Shown: positions 42,670 through 51,672 of the stretch, piece after piece
How the letters are laid out: every line of letters begins with the position of its first letter
Position numbering within the stretch: position 1 is the stretch's first letter
Origin: Rhizobium redzepovicii
GTDB taxonomy: Bacteria > Pseudomonadota > Alphaproteobacteria > Rhizobiales > Rhizobiaceae
Assembly: GCF_019793435.1 (NCBI RefSeq)
Contig: NZ_JAILYH010000013.1
Span: 62,001 to 126,000 of the forward strand
DNA length: 64,000 nucleotides
Direction: 5' to 3'
Notes under the pieces: model-generated
The model's database searches: none
The model's input: only the letters and a program-made list of their open reading frames with translations
Told to the model about the DNA's origin: nothing
Position numbers and translations under genes: made by a program

Positions 42670-43488
42670 ATGCGCTGGATCAACACGAAGCCGAGCCGGG
42701 GCGCGCAGCTTGCCTTGACGCTGCTGCCCTTCGTGCTGCTGGTCGTTGCCTACACGTTCGGCTCGGCGGCGCGGCTGGCGGAAAATGCCAACGACAAACT
42801 GCTGCCCGGTCTTGCCGGTTTTGCCGATGCGATCGATCGCCTGGCCTTCATCGCCGATCCGCGCACCGGCGAATACCTGCTCTGGTCCGATACCGGAGCG
42901 AGCCTGGTGCGCCTGTTTGCCGGCCTTGGCATCTCCACTATCACCGCGCTCGTCATCGGCATGCTGATCGGCATGCTGCCTTATATGAGGGCGCTGCTCT
43001 CCCCTTTCGTCGCCGTTATCTCAATGGTGCCGCCGCTGGCGCTGCTGCCGATCCTGTTCATCGCCATGGGGCTCGGCGAAGCCTCGAAGATCGCGCTCAT
43101 CGTCATCGGCGTTGCGCCAACGATGATCCGCGACCTTGCGCTGAAGGCGCTGGAGCTGCCGCGTGAGCAGATCGTCAAGGCTGAAACGCTCGGCGGCTCC
43201 TCCTGGCAGATCGGCCTTCGTGTCGTGCTGCCGCAGATCTTGCCGCGGCTGATCACCTGCCTCAGGCTTCAACTCGGTCCTGCCTGGCTATTCCTGATCG
43301 CGGCAGAAGCGATCTCGTCGGATTCCGGTCTCGGCTACCGCATCTTCCTCGTCCGCCGCTATCTCTCGATGGACGTCATCTTTCCCTATGTCGTCTGGAT
43401 CACGCTGCTCGCCGTGATCATGAACTATATCCTCGATCGCATCCGCATCGCCGTCTTCCCCTGGTCGGAGCTGGAGAAGCAGGCATGA
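42670..43488 (+). CDS. Guanidine-linked ABC transporter permease (SsuC/TauC type)
   Basis: 272 residues, about six membrane segments, from ATG 42670 with GCGGAG upstream. LPREQIVKAETLGGSSWQIGLRVVLPQILPRLI is the EAA loop. It overlaps the ATPase gene by 4 bp. A weaker 5-bp hairpin (GCGGC with GCCGC) lies in the 65-bp gap before it. Confidence 0.92.
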   Translation: MRWINTKPSRGAQLALTLLPFVLLVVAYTFGSAARLAENANDKLLPGLAGFADAIDRLAFIADPRTGEYLLWSDTGASLVRLFAGLGISTITALVIGMLIGMLPYMRALLSPFVAVISMVPPLALLPILFIAMGLGEASKIALIVIGVAPTMIRDLALKALELPREQIVKAETLGGSSWQIGLRVVLPQILPRLITCLRLQLGPAWLFLIAAEAISSDSGLGYRIFLVRRYLSMDVIFPYVVWITLLAVIMNYILDRIRIAVFPWSELEKQA

Positions 43489-44315
43489 GCGAGTTGGTGA
43501 TCGAAAAGGTCTGGAAAGAGTATGGCGACCAGATCGTCCTCGAAGATGTGTCGCTGATTGTCGCCGCGCGCGCCTTCGTGGCCCTTGTCGGACCGTCCGG
43601 CTGTGGCAAGTCGACGTTCCTGCGCATGCTGCTCGGCCAGGAGCGGCCGACGCGGGGCACGATCCTGCTCGACGGCGAAGCGCTGCCGCAGGAGCCAGGC
43701 CCGGATCGCGGCGTCGTCTTCCAGCGCTACTCCGTCTTCCCGCATCTGACGGTCCTCGGAAACGTGCTGCTCGGGCGCGAACTCTCGGCGTCCCGCTACA
43801 AGGCCAAGCTTTTTGGCGCTGCCCGCCGCGATGCCGTCGACGAAGCTCGGCGGCTGATCGGCGAAGTCGGCCTTTCCGGCGCCGAGGACAAATATCCGGC
43901 GCAACTATCAGGCGGCATGCAGCAGCGCCTTGCGCTGGCGCAGGCGCTGATCATGAAACCGAAGGTGCTGCTGCTCGATGAGCCATTCGGCGCACTCGAC
44001 CCCGGCATCCGCGCCGAAATCCACACATTGATGAAGCGGCTCTGGCACGAGACGCAGATGACCGTCGTCATGGTGACGCACGACATGCGCGAGGCATTCA
44101 CGCTGGCGACGCGGGTCGTCGCCTTCGAGCGCAAGCGTGACCGCCCGGAGGAAAAGGAGCGCTACGGCGCGACGATCACCAAGGACATTTCGATCTGGCC
44201 GCCGAGGCTTGCCGGCGCGCCCACCATCTTCAGCCCCGACCGGGACGGCCCGGTCATTTCTCTGGGCCTTCGCCGGGACGACCCGGCTTCCAGTCCGTCA
44301 GGAGAAAAGCCATGA
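43485..44315 (+). CDS. Guanidine-linked ABC transporter ATP-binding protein (SsuB/TauB type)
   Basis: 276 residues. Walker [11 protein letters not shown]-loop GVVFQRYSVFPHLTVLGNVL, signature LSGGMQQRLALAQAL and Walker B VLLLDEPFGALDPGIR. A C-terminal extension of about 45 residues rich in charged and proline residues is typical of the urea-carboxylase-linked group. It overlaps the next gene by 4 bp (ATGA). Confidence 0.93.
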   Translation: MSELVIEKVWKEYGDQIVLEDVSLIVAARAFVALVGPSGCGKSTFLRMLLGQERPTRGTILLDGEALPQEPGPDRGVVFQRYSVFPHLTVLGNVLLGRELSASRYKAKLFGAARRDAVDEARRLIGEVGLSGAEDKYPAQLSGGMQQRLALAQALIMKPKVLLLDEPFGALDPGIRAEIHTLMKRLWHETQMTVVMVTHDMREAFTLATRVVAFERKRDRPEEKERYGATITKDISIWPPRLAGAPTIFSPDRDGPVISLGLRRDDPASSPSGEKP

Positions 44316-45133
44316 TGCATGTCAGACGTTCGCCCGAAGAGATCGCCGCCAACCGGCAGCGTTACGAGGAACATCAGAAAAAGGGGCTGGAATTCGCGCC
44401 GAAGGCCCTACCGGCGCCGAGCCCCCTGCCCGCCCCCGGCATCGATGCGGCTGCGATCATCCATCAGGAAACCATCCCCGGCGGCTGGTACTGGTCGACC
44501 GCGCTGAAGCGCGGCGAGGCGCTCCGCATCGATCAGGGCGAAGGCGGATCGACTGTGGTGCTCGTTGCCTGGAACGCCACTGATACAAGCGAACGGCTCA
44601 ATCTGGTCGATACGGTCAAGGTTCAGTGGACGACCGCCCTCGGCAAGGGCCGCGTCATCTTCTCAGATATGGGCCGGGTGATGTTTTCGCTGATTGAGGA
44701 CAGTTCCGGCGCCCATGACTGCCTGATGGGTGGTTCGACGGCAGCTTCGAACGCCGCAAAATATCCTGGCGTGAAGACCCGCAACACTCGCGACAATCTC
44801 GTGCTCGTCGCCGGCAAGCTTGGTCTCACCAGACGCGATATTCCTGCGATTCTCAATCTCTTCGCCCCGGTTCGCGTCGACGACAACGGTGGCTTCCACT
44901 GGCGCGGCAAACTCTCCAACAGCGGCGATTATGCCGAACTGCGCGCCGAGATGGACATGATCGTCGGCTTCTCGAATTGCCCGCATCCGCTCGATCCCGA
45001 CCCGGTCTATGCGCCGAAGCCGGTGATCGTCACGCGCTTTCGCGCGCCCGCACCCGCAGTGGACGATCTCTCGCGCACAGCAACCGCCGAAGCCCTTCGC
45101 GGCTTCGAGAACAACGCCTCGATGCTGGCCTGA
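44312..45133 (+). CDS. Carboxyguanidine deiminase subunit (DUF1989; annotated as urea amidolyase-associated protein)
   Basis: 273 residues, RBS AGGAG. DUF1989 motifs include RGEALRIDQGEGGSTVVLVAWNATDTSERLN, AHDCLMGGSTAASNAAKYPG and FAPVRVDDNGGFHWRGKLSNSGDYAELRAEMDMIVGFSNCPHPLD. This is the larger of the two paired proteins formerly called urea carboxylase-associated proteins, which have been shown in other bacteria to act together as carboxyguanidine deiminase (CgdAB), converting carboxyguanidine to allophanate and ammonia. Which letter applies to which subunit I cannot assign. It lies between the transporter and carboxylase genes. Confidence 0.9.
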   Translation: MMHVRRSPEEIAANRQRYEEHQKKGLEFAPKALPAPSPLPAPGIDAAAIIHQETIPGGWYWSTALKRGEALRIDQGEGGSTVVLVAWNATDTSERLNLVDTVKVQWTTALGKGRVIFSDMGRVMFSLIEDSSGAHDCLMGGSTAASNAAKYPGVKTRNTRDNLVLVAGKLGLTRRDIPAILNLFAPVRVDDNGGFHWRGKLSNSGDYAELRAEMDMIVGFSNCPHPLDPDPVYAPKPVIVTRFRAPAPAVDDLSRTATAEALRGFENNASMLA

Positions 45134-45145
45134 GGGAGAATGACG

Positions 45146-45796
45146 ATGACCGATTTCATCAAGACTTCAGCTTCGCGCAGCCTCGAAAACGCCGTGCAGG
45201 AACATTTCATCCCGGCCGAAGCGCCGTGGTCCGGCATCGTGCGCAAGGGTCAGACCATCCGCATCGAGGACAGCTACGGCCAACAGGCAATCGATACGCT
45301 GTTTTATCGCGCCGATGACTTTGCCGAGCGTTATTCCAACCAGGATACGATGCGGGCACAAGGCGGCGCCTATATCGGCACCGGCACGAAGATCATTTCG
45401 AACGAGGGCAACGTCATGCTGGTCATGACGGCCGATAGCTGCGGCCGCCACGATACATCAGCCGGCGCCTGCTCCTGCGAGAGCAACACGGTGCGTTTCG
45501 GCCACGGAACCAAATACCTGCATGCCTGCCGCGACAATTTCGTGATCGAGGTGACAAAACACGGCATGAGCAAGCGCGACATCGTGCCGAACATCAATTT
45601 CTTCATGAACGTGCCGATCAAGCCGAACGGCGAGATGACTATCGTCGACGGCATTTCCGCGCCTGGCGATTATGTCGAACTGGTGGCGGAGATGGACGTG
45701 CTCTGCGTCATCTCCAATTGCCCGCAGATCAACAATCCCTGCAACGGCTTCGATCCCACGCCGATCCGGGTGCTGATCTGGGACGGCGAGGACTGA
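45146..45796 (+). CDS. Carboxyguanidine deiminase subunit (DUF1989, smaller partner)
   Basis: 216 residues from ATG 45146, spaced 7 bp from GGGAG; ATG 45140 is nearer. Motifs include RIEDSYGQQAIDTLFYRADD, SCGRHDTSAGACSCESNTVRFG (His/Cys cluster that probably binds a metal) and APGDYVELVAEMDVLCVISNCPQINNPCNG. It is a paralogue of the preceding gene product, with which it probably forms a heteromer. It ends 3 bp before the carboxylase start. Confidence 0.9.
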   Translation: MTDFIKTSASRSLENAVQEHFIPAEAPWSGIVRKGQTIRIEDSYGQQAIDTLFYRADDFAERYSNQDTMRAQGGAYIGTGTKIISNEGNVMLVMTADSCGRHDTSAGACSCESNTVRFGHGTKYLHACRDNFVIEVTKHGMSKRDIVPNINFFMNVPIKPNGEMTIVDGISAPGDYVELVAEMDVLCVISNCPQINNPCNGFDPTPIRVLIWDGED

Positions 45797-45799
45797 TCG

Positions 45800-48700
45800 A
45801 TGTTCACCAAAGTCCTTATCGCCAATCGCGGCGAAATCGCCGTCCGCGTCATCCGCACATTGAAGAGGATGGGCATTGCCTCCGTTGCCGTCTATTCCGA
45901 TGTCGATCGATTCTCGAAGCCGGCACTGACCGCCGATGAGGCCATGCGCCTCGGCACGGCGCCCGCTGCCGAAAGCTATCTTGATGTCGACGCCGTCATT
46001 GCCGCCTGCAAGGCGACGGGCGCTGAGGCAGTGCACCCAGGCTACGGCTTCCTCTCGGAGAATATCGGCTTTGCCGAGCGGCTCGCCGCTGAAGGCATCG
46101 CCTTCATCGGCCCGCGCCCAGAGCATCTGTCGGCCTTCGGCTTGAAGCATACGGCGCGCGAATTGGCGAAAGCGAGCGGCGTGCCGCTACTGCCCGGCAC
46201 CGATCTCTTGCAGAGCGTCGACGAGGCGCTTTCGGCTGCCGAGACCGTCGGTTATCCCGTCATGCTGAAGAGCACGGCCGGCGGCGGCGGTATCGGCATG
46301 CAGCTCTGCGCCGATGCGGCCGGCCTCAAGGCTTCCTTCGAAAGCGTGCAGCGGACCGCGCGCGCCAGCTTCGGCGATGCGCGCGTCTACATCGAGCGTT
46401 TCGTTGCCGAAGCGCGCCATGTCGAGGTGCAGATCTTCGGCGACGGCAAGGGCGGCGTGATCGCGCTCGGCGAACGCGACTGCTCGCTGCAGCGGCGGAA
46501 CCAGAAGGTCGTCGAGGAGACGCCTGCGCCTGGCCTTTCTGCGGAGACAAGGGCGCGGCTGCACAAGGCGGCGGTCGACTTGGGAAGCTCGGTCTCCTAT
46601 GAATCGGCCGGCACTGTCGAGTTCATTTATGATCCCCAGCGCCAGGAATTCTATTTCCTCGAGGTCAATACCCGCCTGCAGGTCGAACATCCCGTCACGG
46701 AAGCTGTCTTCGGCATCGACCTCGTCGAATGGATGATCCGTCAGGCGGCCGGCGAGGATGTGCTCTCGGGTGCTGGGGGTCTGACGCCGAAGGGTGCGGC
46801 GATCGAGATGCGGATCTATGCCGAGATGCCGCATGCCGATTTCCGCCCGAGTGCCGGCCTTTTGACCGAAGTCATTTTTCCGGAAAGCACCCGCGTCGAC
46901 GGCTGGATCGAGACGGGAACCGAGGTCACGCCCTTCTACGACCCGATGCTTGCCAAGCTGATCGTGGCGGCGGCAGACCGGCCGGCGGCGATCGAGAAGC
47001 TTAAGGCGGCACTCGCCGAAACATCGATATCGGGCATCGAGACCAATCTCGCTTACCTGAGGGCGATCGCCGCTTCCGAATTGCTGGCCAGCGCCAAGGT
47101 GGCAACGACGGCTCTACGCGACTTCGCCTTCGTTCCCGATGTCGTCGAGGTTCTCGCGCCCGGGGCGCAGTCAAGCATCCAGGAACTTCCGGGCCGGCTC
47201 GGCCTCTGGCATGTCGGCGTGCCGCCGAGTGGGCCGATGGACGAGCGCTCCTTCCGCCATGCCAATCGGCTGGTCGGCAATGCCGATGTGACGGCTGCGC
47301 TGGAGTTGACCGTTTCCGGTCCGACATTGCGATTTTATGCCGACCAGACGATCGCGCTTGCTGGCGCGCGGATGCCAATGACATGCGACGGCGTAAAATT
47401 GCCGCATGACGCCCCGGTGACAATCCGCGCCGGTCAGGTTCTGTCGATCGGTACCATCGAAGGACCGGGACAGCGCGCCTATCTCGCCGTCGCCGGTGGT
47501 TTAGCCGCTCCCGTTGTGCTCGGCTCGCGCGCGACCTTCGGCCTTGGCCAATTCGGCGGTAACGCCACCGGCACACTGAAGACAGGGCACGTGCTGCATT
47601 TTGCCCGACAGGTACCGGCCGAACCGGTGAGACCGGCGACGGAGCCAGCCGCCTTGACGCGCGAATGGGATGTCGGCGTCGTCTATGGCCCGCACGGGGC
47701 TCCCGATTTCTTTCAGGACAGCGATATCGAGACGCTGTTTTCGACGGCTTATGAGGTGCATTTCAACAGTGCCCGCACCGGGGTGCGCCTGATCGGCCCA
47801 GCCCCGCAATGGGCACGAAGCGACGGCGGTGAGGCGGGGCTGCATCCCTCCAACCTGCACGACAACGCCTATGCGATCGGGGCGATCGATTTCACCGGCG
47901 ATATGCCGATCATTCTGGGGCCCGATGGTCCAAGCCTTGGCGGCTTCGCTTGCCCGGCGGTGATCGCCCGCGAAGAGCAGTGGAAGATGGGCCAGTTCAA
48001 GCCCGGCGACAGAATCCGTTTTCATGCGCTGGCTCGGCCGGAAGACCCGATCGCCGGCCCGGCGGTGCGGCGGCCCTCGGAAGAAACAGGTTCGCCGATC
48101 CTCGGTATCAGCGAGGATGGCCCGGTTTCTGTCGTTTATCGCCGCCAAGGCGACGACAATCTGCTCGTCGAATATGGGCCGATGACGCTCGATATCGCGC
48201 TGCGGCTGCGGGTGCACCTGCTGATGCAGGCGGTCGTGAAGGCCCGCCTCCCTGGCGTCGTCGACCTCACCCCCGGTATCCGCTCGCTGCAGATCCATTA
48301 CGACGGCACGCAGTTGACGCGCCGGCGCCTGCTTGGGCTGCTCTCCGAGATCGAGGCGACGCTTCCGGCAGCGCAGGAGGTCAAGGTGCCGAGCCGCATC
48401 GTGCACCTGCCGCTTTCCTGGAACGATCCGGATGCCGAGCTTGCGATGCGCAAATATCAGGAGCTCGTGCGACCGAATGCGCCCTGGTGCCCCTCGAATA
48501 TCGAGTTCATCCGCCGCATCAACGGTCTTCCCGATGAACAGGCCGTCCGCGATATCGTCTTCGACGCAAGCTACCTCGTGCTGGGTCTCGGTGACGTCTA
48601 TCTCGGCGCGCCGGTTGCGACCCCGACCGACCCACGCCATCGCCTCGTGACGACGAAGTATAATCCCGCCCGCACCTGGACGCCGGAGAATGCCGTCGGC

Positions 48701-49339
48701 ATCGGCGGCGCCTATATGTGCATTTACGGCATGGAGGGACCGGGCGGCTACCAGCTCTTCGGCCGCACCATCCAGGTGTGGAACACATGGCGGGAGACGC
48801 CGGCCTTTACCAGGGGCAAACCCTGGCTGCTGAACTTCTTCGACCAGATCCGTTTCTTCCCAGTCAGTAACCAGGAGTTGACGGAGGCGCGGGCCGCCTT
48901 TCCGCATGGAGGTTATCCCATCAGGATCGAGGAGACGGAATTCTCCTATGCCGCCTATGAGAGGGAATTGCAGGCGAATTCGGCGTCGATCAGCCGCTTC
49001 AAGGCAACGCAGCAGGCTGCCTTCGATGCCGAACGCCAGCGCTGGAAGGACGCCGGGCTCGACAGTTTCGTCACCGACGAAGGCACGGGCGAAAGTCCCG
49101 ATGGGGATATTCCCGACGGCTGCTTCGGTGTTGCCAGCGCCGTGCCCGGCAATATCTGGAAATTGCTGGTCGAGCCGGGCTCCCCGGTTGCGGCCGGCGA
49201 TACACTCGCCATCATCGAATCGATGAAAATGGAAATCAACGTCACCGCCCATGCGGCAGGCCGCGTTCGCGACCTGCGCGCCGGGCCGGGAAGAAACGTC
49301 AAAGCCGGCGATATTATCGTCGTCCTGGAGGAATGCTGA
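45800..49339 (+). CDS. Biotin-dependent guanidine carboxylase (urea carboxylase family)
   Basis: 1179 residues in the order biotin carboxylase (about 1-450: FTKVLIANRGEIAVRVIRTL, AGGGGIGMQ, FLEVNTRLQVEHPVTEA), KipA-like carboxyltransferase half (about 455-760: GRLGLWHVGVPPSGPMDER), KipI-like half (about 770-980) and C-terminal biotin carrier with ESMKM, biotinyl lysine K1143. It carboxylates guanidine (or urea) with ATP and bicarbonate. There is no fused allophanate hydrolase; that gene follows after one base. The guanidine riboswitch and the paired deiminase genes favour guanidine as the real substrate. Confidence 0.93.
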   Translation: MFTKVLIANRGEIAVRVIRTLKRMGIASVAVYSDVDRFSKPALTADEAMRLGTAPAAESYLDVDAVIAACKATGAEAVHPGYGFLSENIGFAERLAAEGIAFIGPRPEHLSAFGLKHTARELAKASGVPLLPGTDLLQSVDEALSAAETVGYPVMLKSTAGGGGIGMQLCADAAGLKASFESVQRTARASFGDARVYIERFVAEARHVEVQIFGDGKGGVIALGERDCSLQRRNQKVVEETPAPGLSAETRARLHKAAVDLGSSVSYESAGTVEFIYDPQRQEFYFLEVNTRLQVEHPVTEAVFGIDLVEWMIRQAAGEDVLSGAGGLTPKGAAIEMRIYAEMPHADFRPSAGLLTEVIFPESTRVDGWIETGTEVTPFYDPMLAKLIVAAADRPAAIEKLKAALAETSISGIETNLAYLRAIAASELLASAKVATTALRDFAFVPDVVEVLAPGAQSSIQELPGRLGLWHVGVPPSGPMDERSFRHANRLVGNADVTAALELTVSGPTLRFYADQTIALAGARMPMTCDGVKLPHDAPVTIRAGQVLSIGTIEGPGQRAYLAVAGGLAAPVVLGSRATFGLGQFGGNATGTLKTGHVLHFARQVPAEPVRPATEPAALTREWDVGVVYGPHGAPDFFQDSDIETLFSTAYEVHFNSARTGVRLIGPAPQWARSDGGEAGLHPSNLHDNAYAIGAIDFTGDMPIILGPDGPSLGGFACPAVIAREEQWKMGQFKPGDRIRFHALARPEDPIAGPAVRRPSEETGSPILGISEDGPVSVVYRRQGDDNLLVEYGPMTLDIALRLRVHLLMQAVVKARLPGVVDLTPGIRSLQIHYDGTQLTRRRLLGLLSEIEATLPAAQEVKVPSRIVHLPLSWNDPDAELAMRKYQELVRPNAPWCPSNIEFIRRINGLPDEQAVRDIVFDASYLVLGLGDVYLGAPVATPTDPRHRLVTTKYNPARTWTPENAVGIGGAYMCIYGMEGPGGYQLFGRTIQVWNTWRETPAFTRGKPWLLNFFDQIRFFPVSNQELTEARAAFPHGGYPIRIEETEFSYAAYERELQANSASISRFKATQQAAFDAERQRWKDAGLDSFVTDEGTGESPDGDIPDGCFGVASAVPGNIWKLLVEPGSPVAAGDTLAIIESMKMEINVTAHAAGRVRDLRAGPGRNVKAGDIIVVLEEC

Positions 49340-49340
49340 C

Positions 49341-51146
49341 ATGCTGCCGACCATTCTCGATCTCTCAACCCTTCGCGCCGCCTATCAATCCGGCCTGACG
49401 CCGCTCGATGCCATCGAAGAGGTGATCTCCCGCCGCGCCGCCTCTAGAGATGCGGCAATCTTCATCACTCCGGTGCCGGATGAGGAGCTGCGCGCTGCCG
49501 CCAAAGCCTTGATGGCACGCGCGCCTGAGGCAAACAGCCTGCCGCTCTGGGGCGTGCCCTTCGCCGTGAAAGACAATATCGACGCCGCTGGCCTGCCGAC
49601 GACGGCCGCCTGCCCGGCCTATGAGTATCGGCCGGAGGCGGACTCCACGGTCGTTGCTCGGTTGAAGGCAGCCGGCGCCATCATCATCGGCAAGACCAAT
49701 CTCGACCAGTTCGCCACCGGTCTCAACGGCACGCGCTCGCCCTATGGAGCGCCGCGTTCGGTCTTCGATGCGGCCTATATTTCAGGCGGTTCGAGCTCCG
49801 GATCATCAGTTACGGTCGCTTCGGGCCTGGCGGCCTTCGCGCTCGGCACGGATACGGCAGGCTCCGGCCGCGTGCCGGCTGCTTTCAACAATCTGGTCGG
49901 CATCAAGCCGACGCCGGGCCTCTTGCCGAATACCGGCGCCGTTCCGGCCTGCAAGAGCGTCGACTGCATCACGATCTTTGCCGCAACCGTCGGCGATGGC
50001 GTTGCGATCCGCAAAGTCGCCGAAGGCTTTGATGCCGCAGATCCCTTCTCGCGCCCCGCCAAGCCGGCGAAGCTGCCGGTATCGGGCCTGCGCATCGGCG
50101 TCCTGGCCGGCGCCGAACGGGAATTCTTCGGGGACAAGGAGGTGGAGGCGCTCTACGATCAGGCGATCGAGCGGGCAAAAGCGCTCGGAGCGACCATCGT
50201 GCCCTTCGATTACACGCCGTTCCGCGAGGCTGCCGCCCTTCTCTATGACGGGCCGTGGGTTGCCGAACGTCTGGCGGCGGTCGAGGATTTCCTCGCCACC
50301 AACGCCGCCGATTTCGATCCGACGGTCAGAGGGATCATCGAAGGCGCCAAGGGCAAGACCGCGGTCGAGGCCTTCAACGGCCGTTACCGGCTGGAGGAGC
50401 TGCGCCGCAAGACCGAGGCCGAATGGGAAAAGGCTGATGTTCTGCTGCTGCCGACCGCGCCAACCACCTATACGGTCGCCGACATGCTGGCCAATCCCGT
50501 CGTGCTCAACGGCCGCCTCGGCCGCTACACCAATTTCGTCAACCTGCTCGATTGCGCGGCAATCGCCGTTCCGGCCGGCTTCGGGAAAGGCGGCTTGCCG
50601 GGTGGCGTCACCGTCATCGCACCCGCTTTCACCGACGATGCGCTGGCGCCGCTTGCCGATGCGCTGCACCGCGCAGCGGGTTCCGGCATGGGCATCGACC
50701 GGCAGGCGGCGATCCCCGAAGCAAGCCGTGTTGTGCCTGGCGATGACGGTTTCATCGAAATCGCGGTCGTCGGTGCGCATCTGACCGGCATGCCGCTCAA
50801 TCACGAACTGGCAGGCGCCGGCGGGCGTCTGGTCAAGACCTGCCGCACGGCCGGCGATTATCGCCTCTTCGTCTTGCCCAATACCACGCCAGCGAAACCA
50901 GGGCTGCTGCGCGAACCCGGCCACAAGGGTCAGGGGCTGGAGGTCGAGGTCTGGGCACTGCCGGCCGATGCTTTCGGCAGGTTCGTCCAGAAGATTCCGG
51001 CACCCCTCGGCATCGGTAAGCTGACGCTCGAAGACGGTTCCAGCGTCTCCGGCTTCGTCTGCGAGGCCCATGCGGTGAAAGGTGCGGAGGAAATCACCGC
51101 GCTTGGCGGCTGGCGCAACTACATCAGCGCCAAGCTGGCGAGCTGA
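49341..51146 (+). CDS. atzF: Allophanate hydrolase
   Basis: 601 residues from ATG 49341; the frame upstream overlaps the carboxylase gene. N-terminal amidase-signature domain (about 1-440) with the lysine in PFAVKDNIDAAGLPTTAACPAY and the Ser-cisSer motif in SGGSSSGSSVTVASGLAAFALG and GSGRVPAAF. The C-terminal domain (about 460-601, GHKGQGLEVEVWALPADAFGRFV) is specific to AtzF/DUR1,2-type allophanate hydrolases. It hydrolyses allophanate to ammonia and CO2, the last step of guanidine (or urea) carboxylation. Confidence 0.95.
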   Translation: MLPTILDLSTLRAAYQSGLTPLDAIEEVISRRAASRDAAIFITPVPDEELRAAAKALMARAPEANSLPLWGVPFAVKDNIDAAGLPTTAACPAYEYRPEADSTVVARLKAAGAIIIGKTNLDQFATGLNGTRSPYGAPRSVFDAAYISGGSSSGSSVTVASGLAAFALGTDTAGSGRVPAAFNNLVGIKPTPGLLPNTGAVPACKSVDCITIFAATVGDGVAIRKVAEGFDAADPFSRPAKPAKLPVSGLRIGVLAGAEREFFGDKEVEALYDQAIERAKALGATIVPFDYTPFREAAALLYDGPWVAERLAAVEDFLATNAADFDPTVRGIIEGAKGKTAVEAFNGRYRLEELRRKTEAEWEKADVLLLPTAPTTYTVADMLANPVVLNGRLGRYTNFVNLLDCAAIAVPAGFGKGGLPGGVTVIAPAFTDDALAPLADALHRAAGSGMGIDRQAAIPEASRVVPGDDGFIEIAVVGAHLTGMPLNHELAGAGGRLVKTCRTAGDYRLFVLPNTTPAKPGLLREPGHKGQGLEVEVWALPADAFGRFVQKIPAPLGIGKLTLEDGSSVSGFVCEAHAVKGAEEITALGGWRNYISAKLAS

Positions 51147-51159
51147 GGAGAGCTTTGCA

Positions 51160-51288
51160 TGGCGGCAAAACTTGTCAGGCGCCTGATCGATCTGCTGCGG
51201 TACGGTCTGACCGCCCGCAGCGAAGCGATCGGCAGCGCCTGTGTCAGCCCTGGCGGTTCTGAGAGCGTTCGGCAAGCTCGACGATGAT
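51160..51288 (+). CDS. Small possible ORF after allophanate hydrolase
   Basis: 42 codons from ATG 51160, with GGAG 7 bp upstream, encoding MAAKLVRRLIDLLRYGLTAR then a short tail. It overlaps the last 45 bases of the convergent glyoxalase-family gene. It has no recognisable domain and may be noise. I report it because it carries a plausible RBS within 14 bp of the atzF stop. Confidence 0.25.
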
Positions 51289-51654
51289 GCCATCGGGATC
51301 GCGAACGAAGGCGATCTTGTTCAGCATCTCGGAGTGGACGGCGAAGCGCGGCCGCTCCTTGATCTCGACGCCCGCCTGTTCAAGGCGGGCGAAGGCCTCG
51401 TCGACACTGTCGAAATGAAAGGTGAGGTGGCGGACGCCGGCCGTATCTTCAGGCACGTCGACCGCTCTCGACGCGCCGCCGGGCGGCGCAAAGACCTCCA
51501 GCATGCCGCCGCCGGCATCGAGGAATGCTACTTGCATGCCATTCGCCATCGTCTTGCGCAGCACCAGGCTGAGTCCGAGCAGGCCACAGTAGAAATCGAC
51601 GGTGCGGTCCATGTCGCTGACCGTCATGCCGACATGCTCGAAGGATTTCAGCAT
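51244..51654 (-). CDS. VOC/glyoxalase-family protein
   Basis: 136 residues. A vicinal oxygen chelate fold: FEHVGMTVSDMDRTVDFYCGLLG with the first metal histidine, VRHLTFHFDSVDEAFARLEQ with the second, and FVRDPDGIIVELAE with the final glutamate. Enzymes of this fold include lyases, dioxygenases and epimerases. It is the last gene of the small minus-strand group with two Gfo/Idh/MocA dehydrogenases (gap 18 bp), so it may work on the same carbohydrate-derived substrate. Confidence 0.88.
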   Translation of the reverse strand: MLKSFEHVGMTVSDMDRTVDFYCGLLGLSLVLRKTMANGMQVAFLDAGGGMLEVFAPPGGASRAVDVPEDTAGVRHLTFHFDSVDEAFARLEQAGVEIKERPRFAVHSEMLNKIAFVRDPDGIIVELAERSQNRQG

Positions 51655-51672
51655 GGGAATGCCCTTCCCAGT

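Noticed and set aside
47501-49354. 617-codon minus-strand frame opposite the carboxylase
   Set aside because: Shadow of the carboxyltransferase and biotin-carrier regions; no domain recognisable.
45800-51146. Urea carboxylase/urea amidolyase pathway interpretation
   Set aside because: The guanidine-I riboswitch and the two DUF1989 deiminase genes fit guanidine better; urea activity as a side reaction remains possible.
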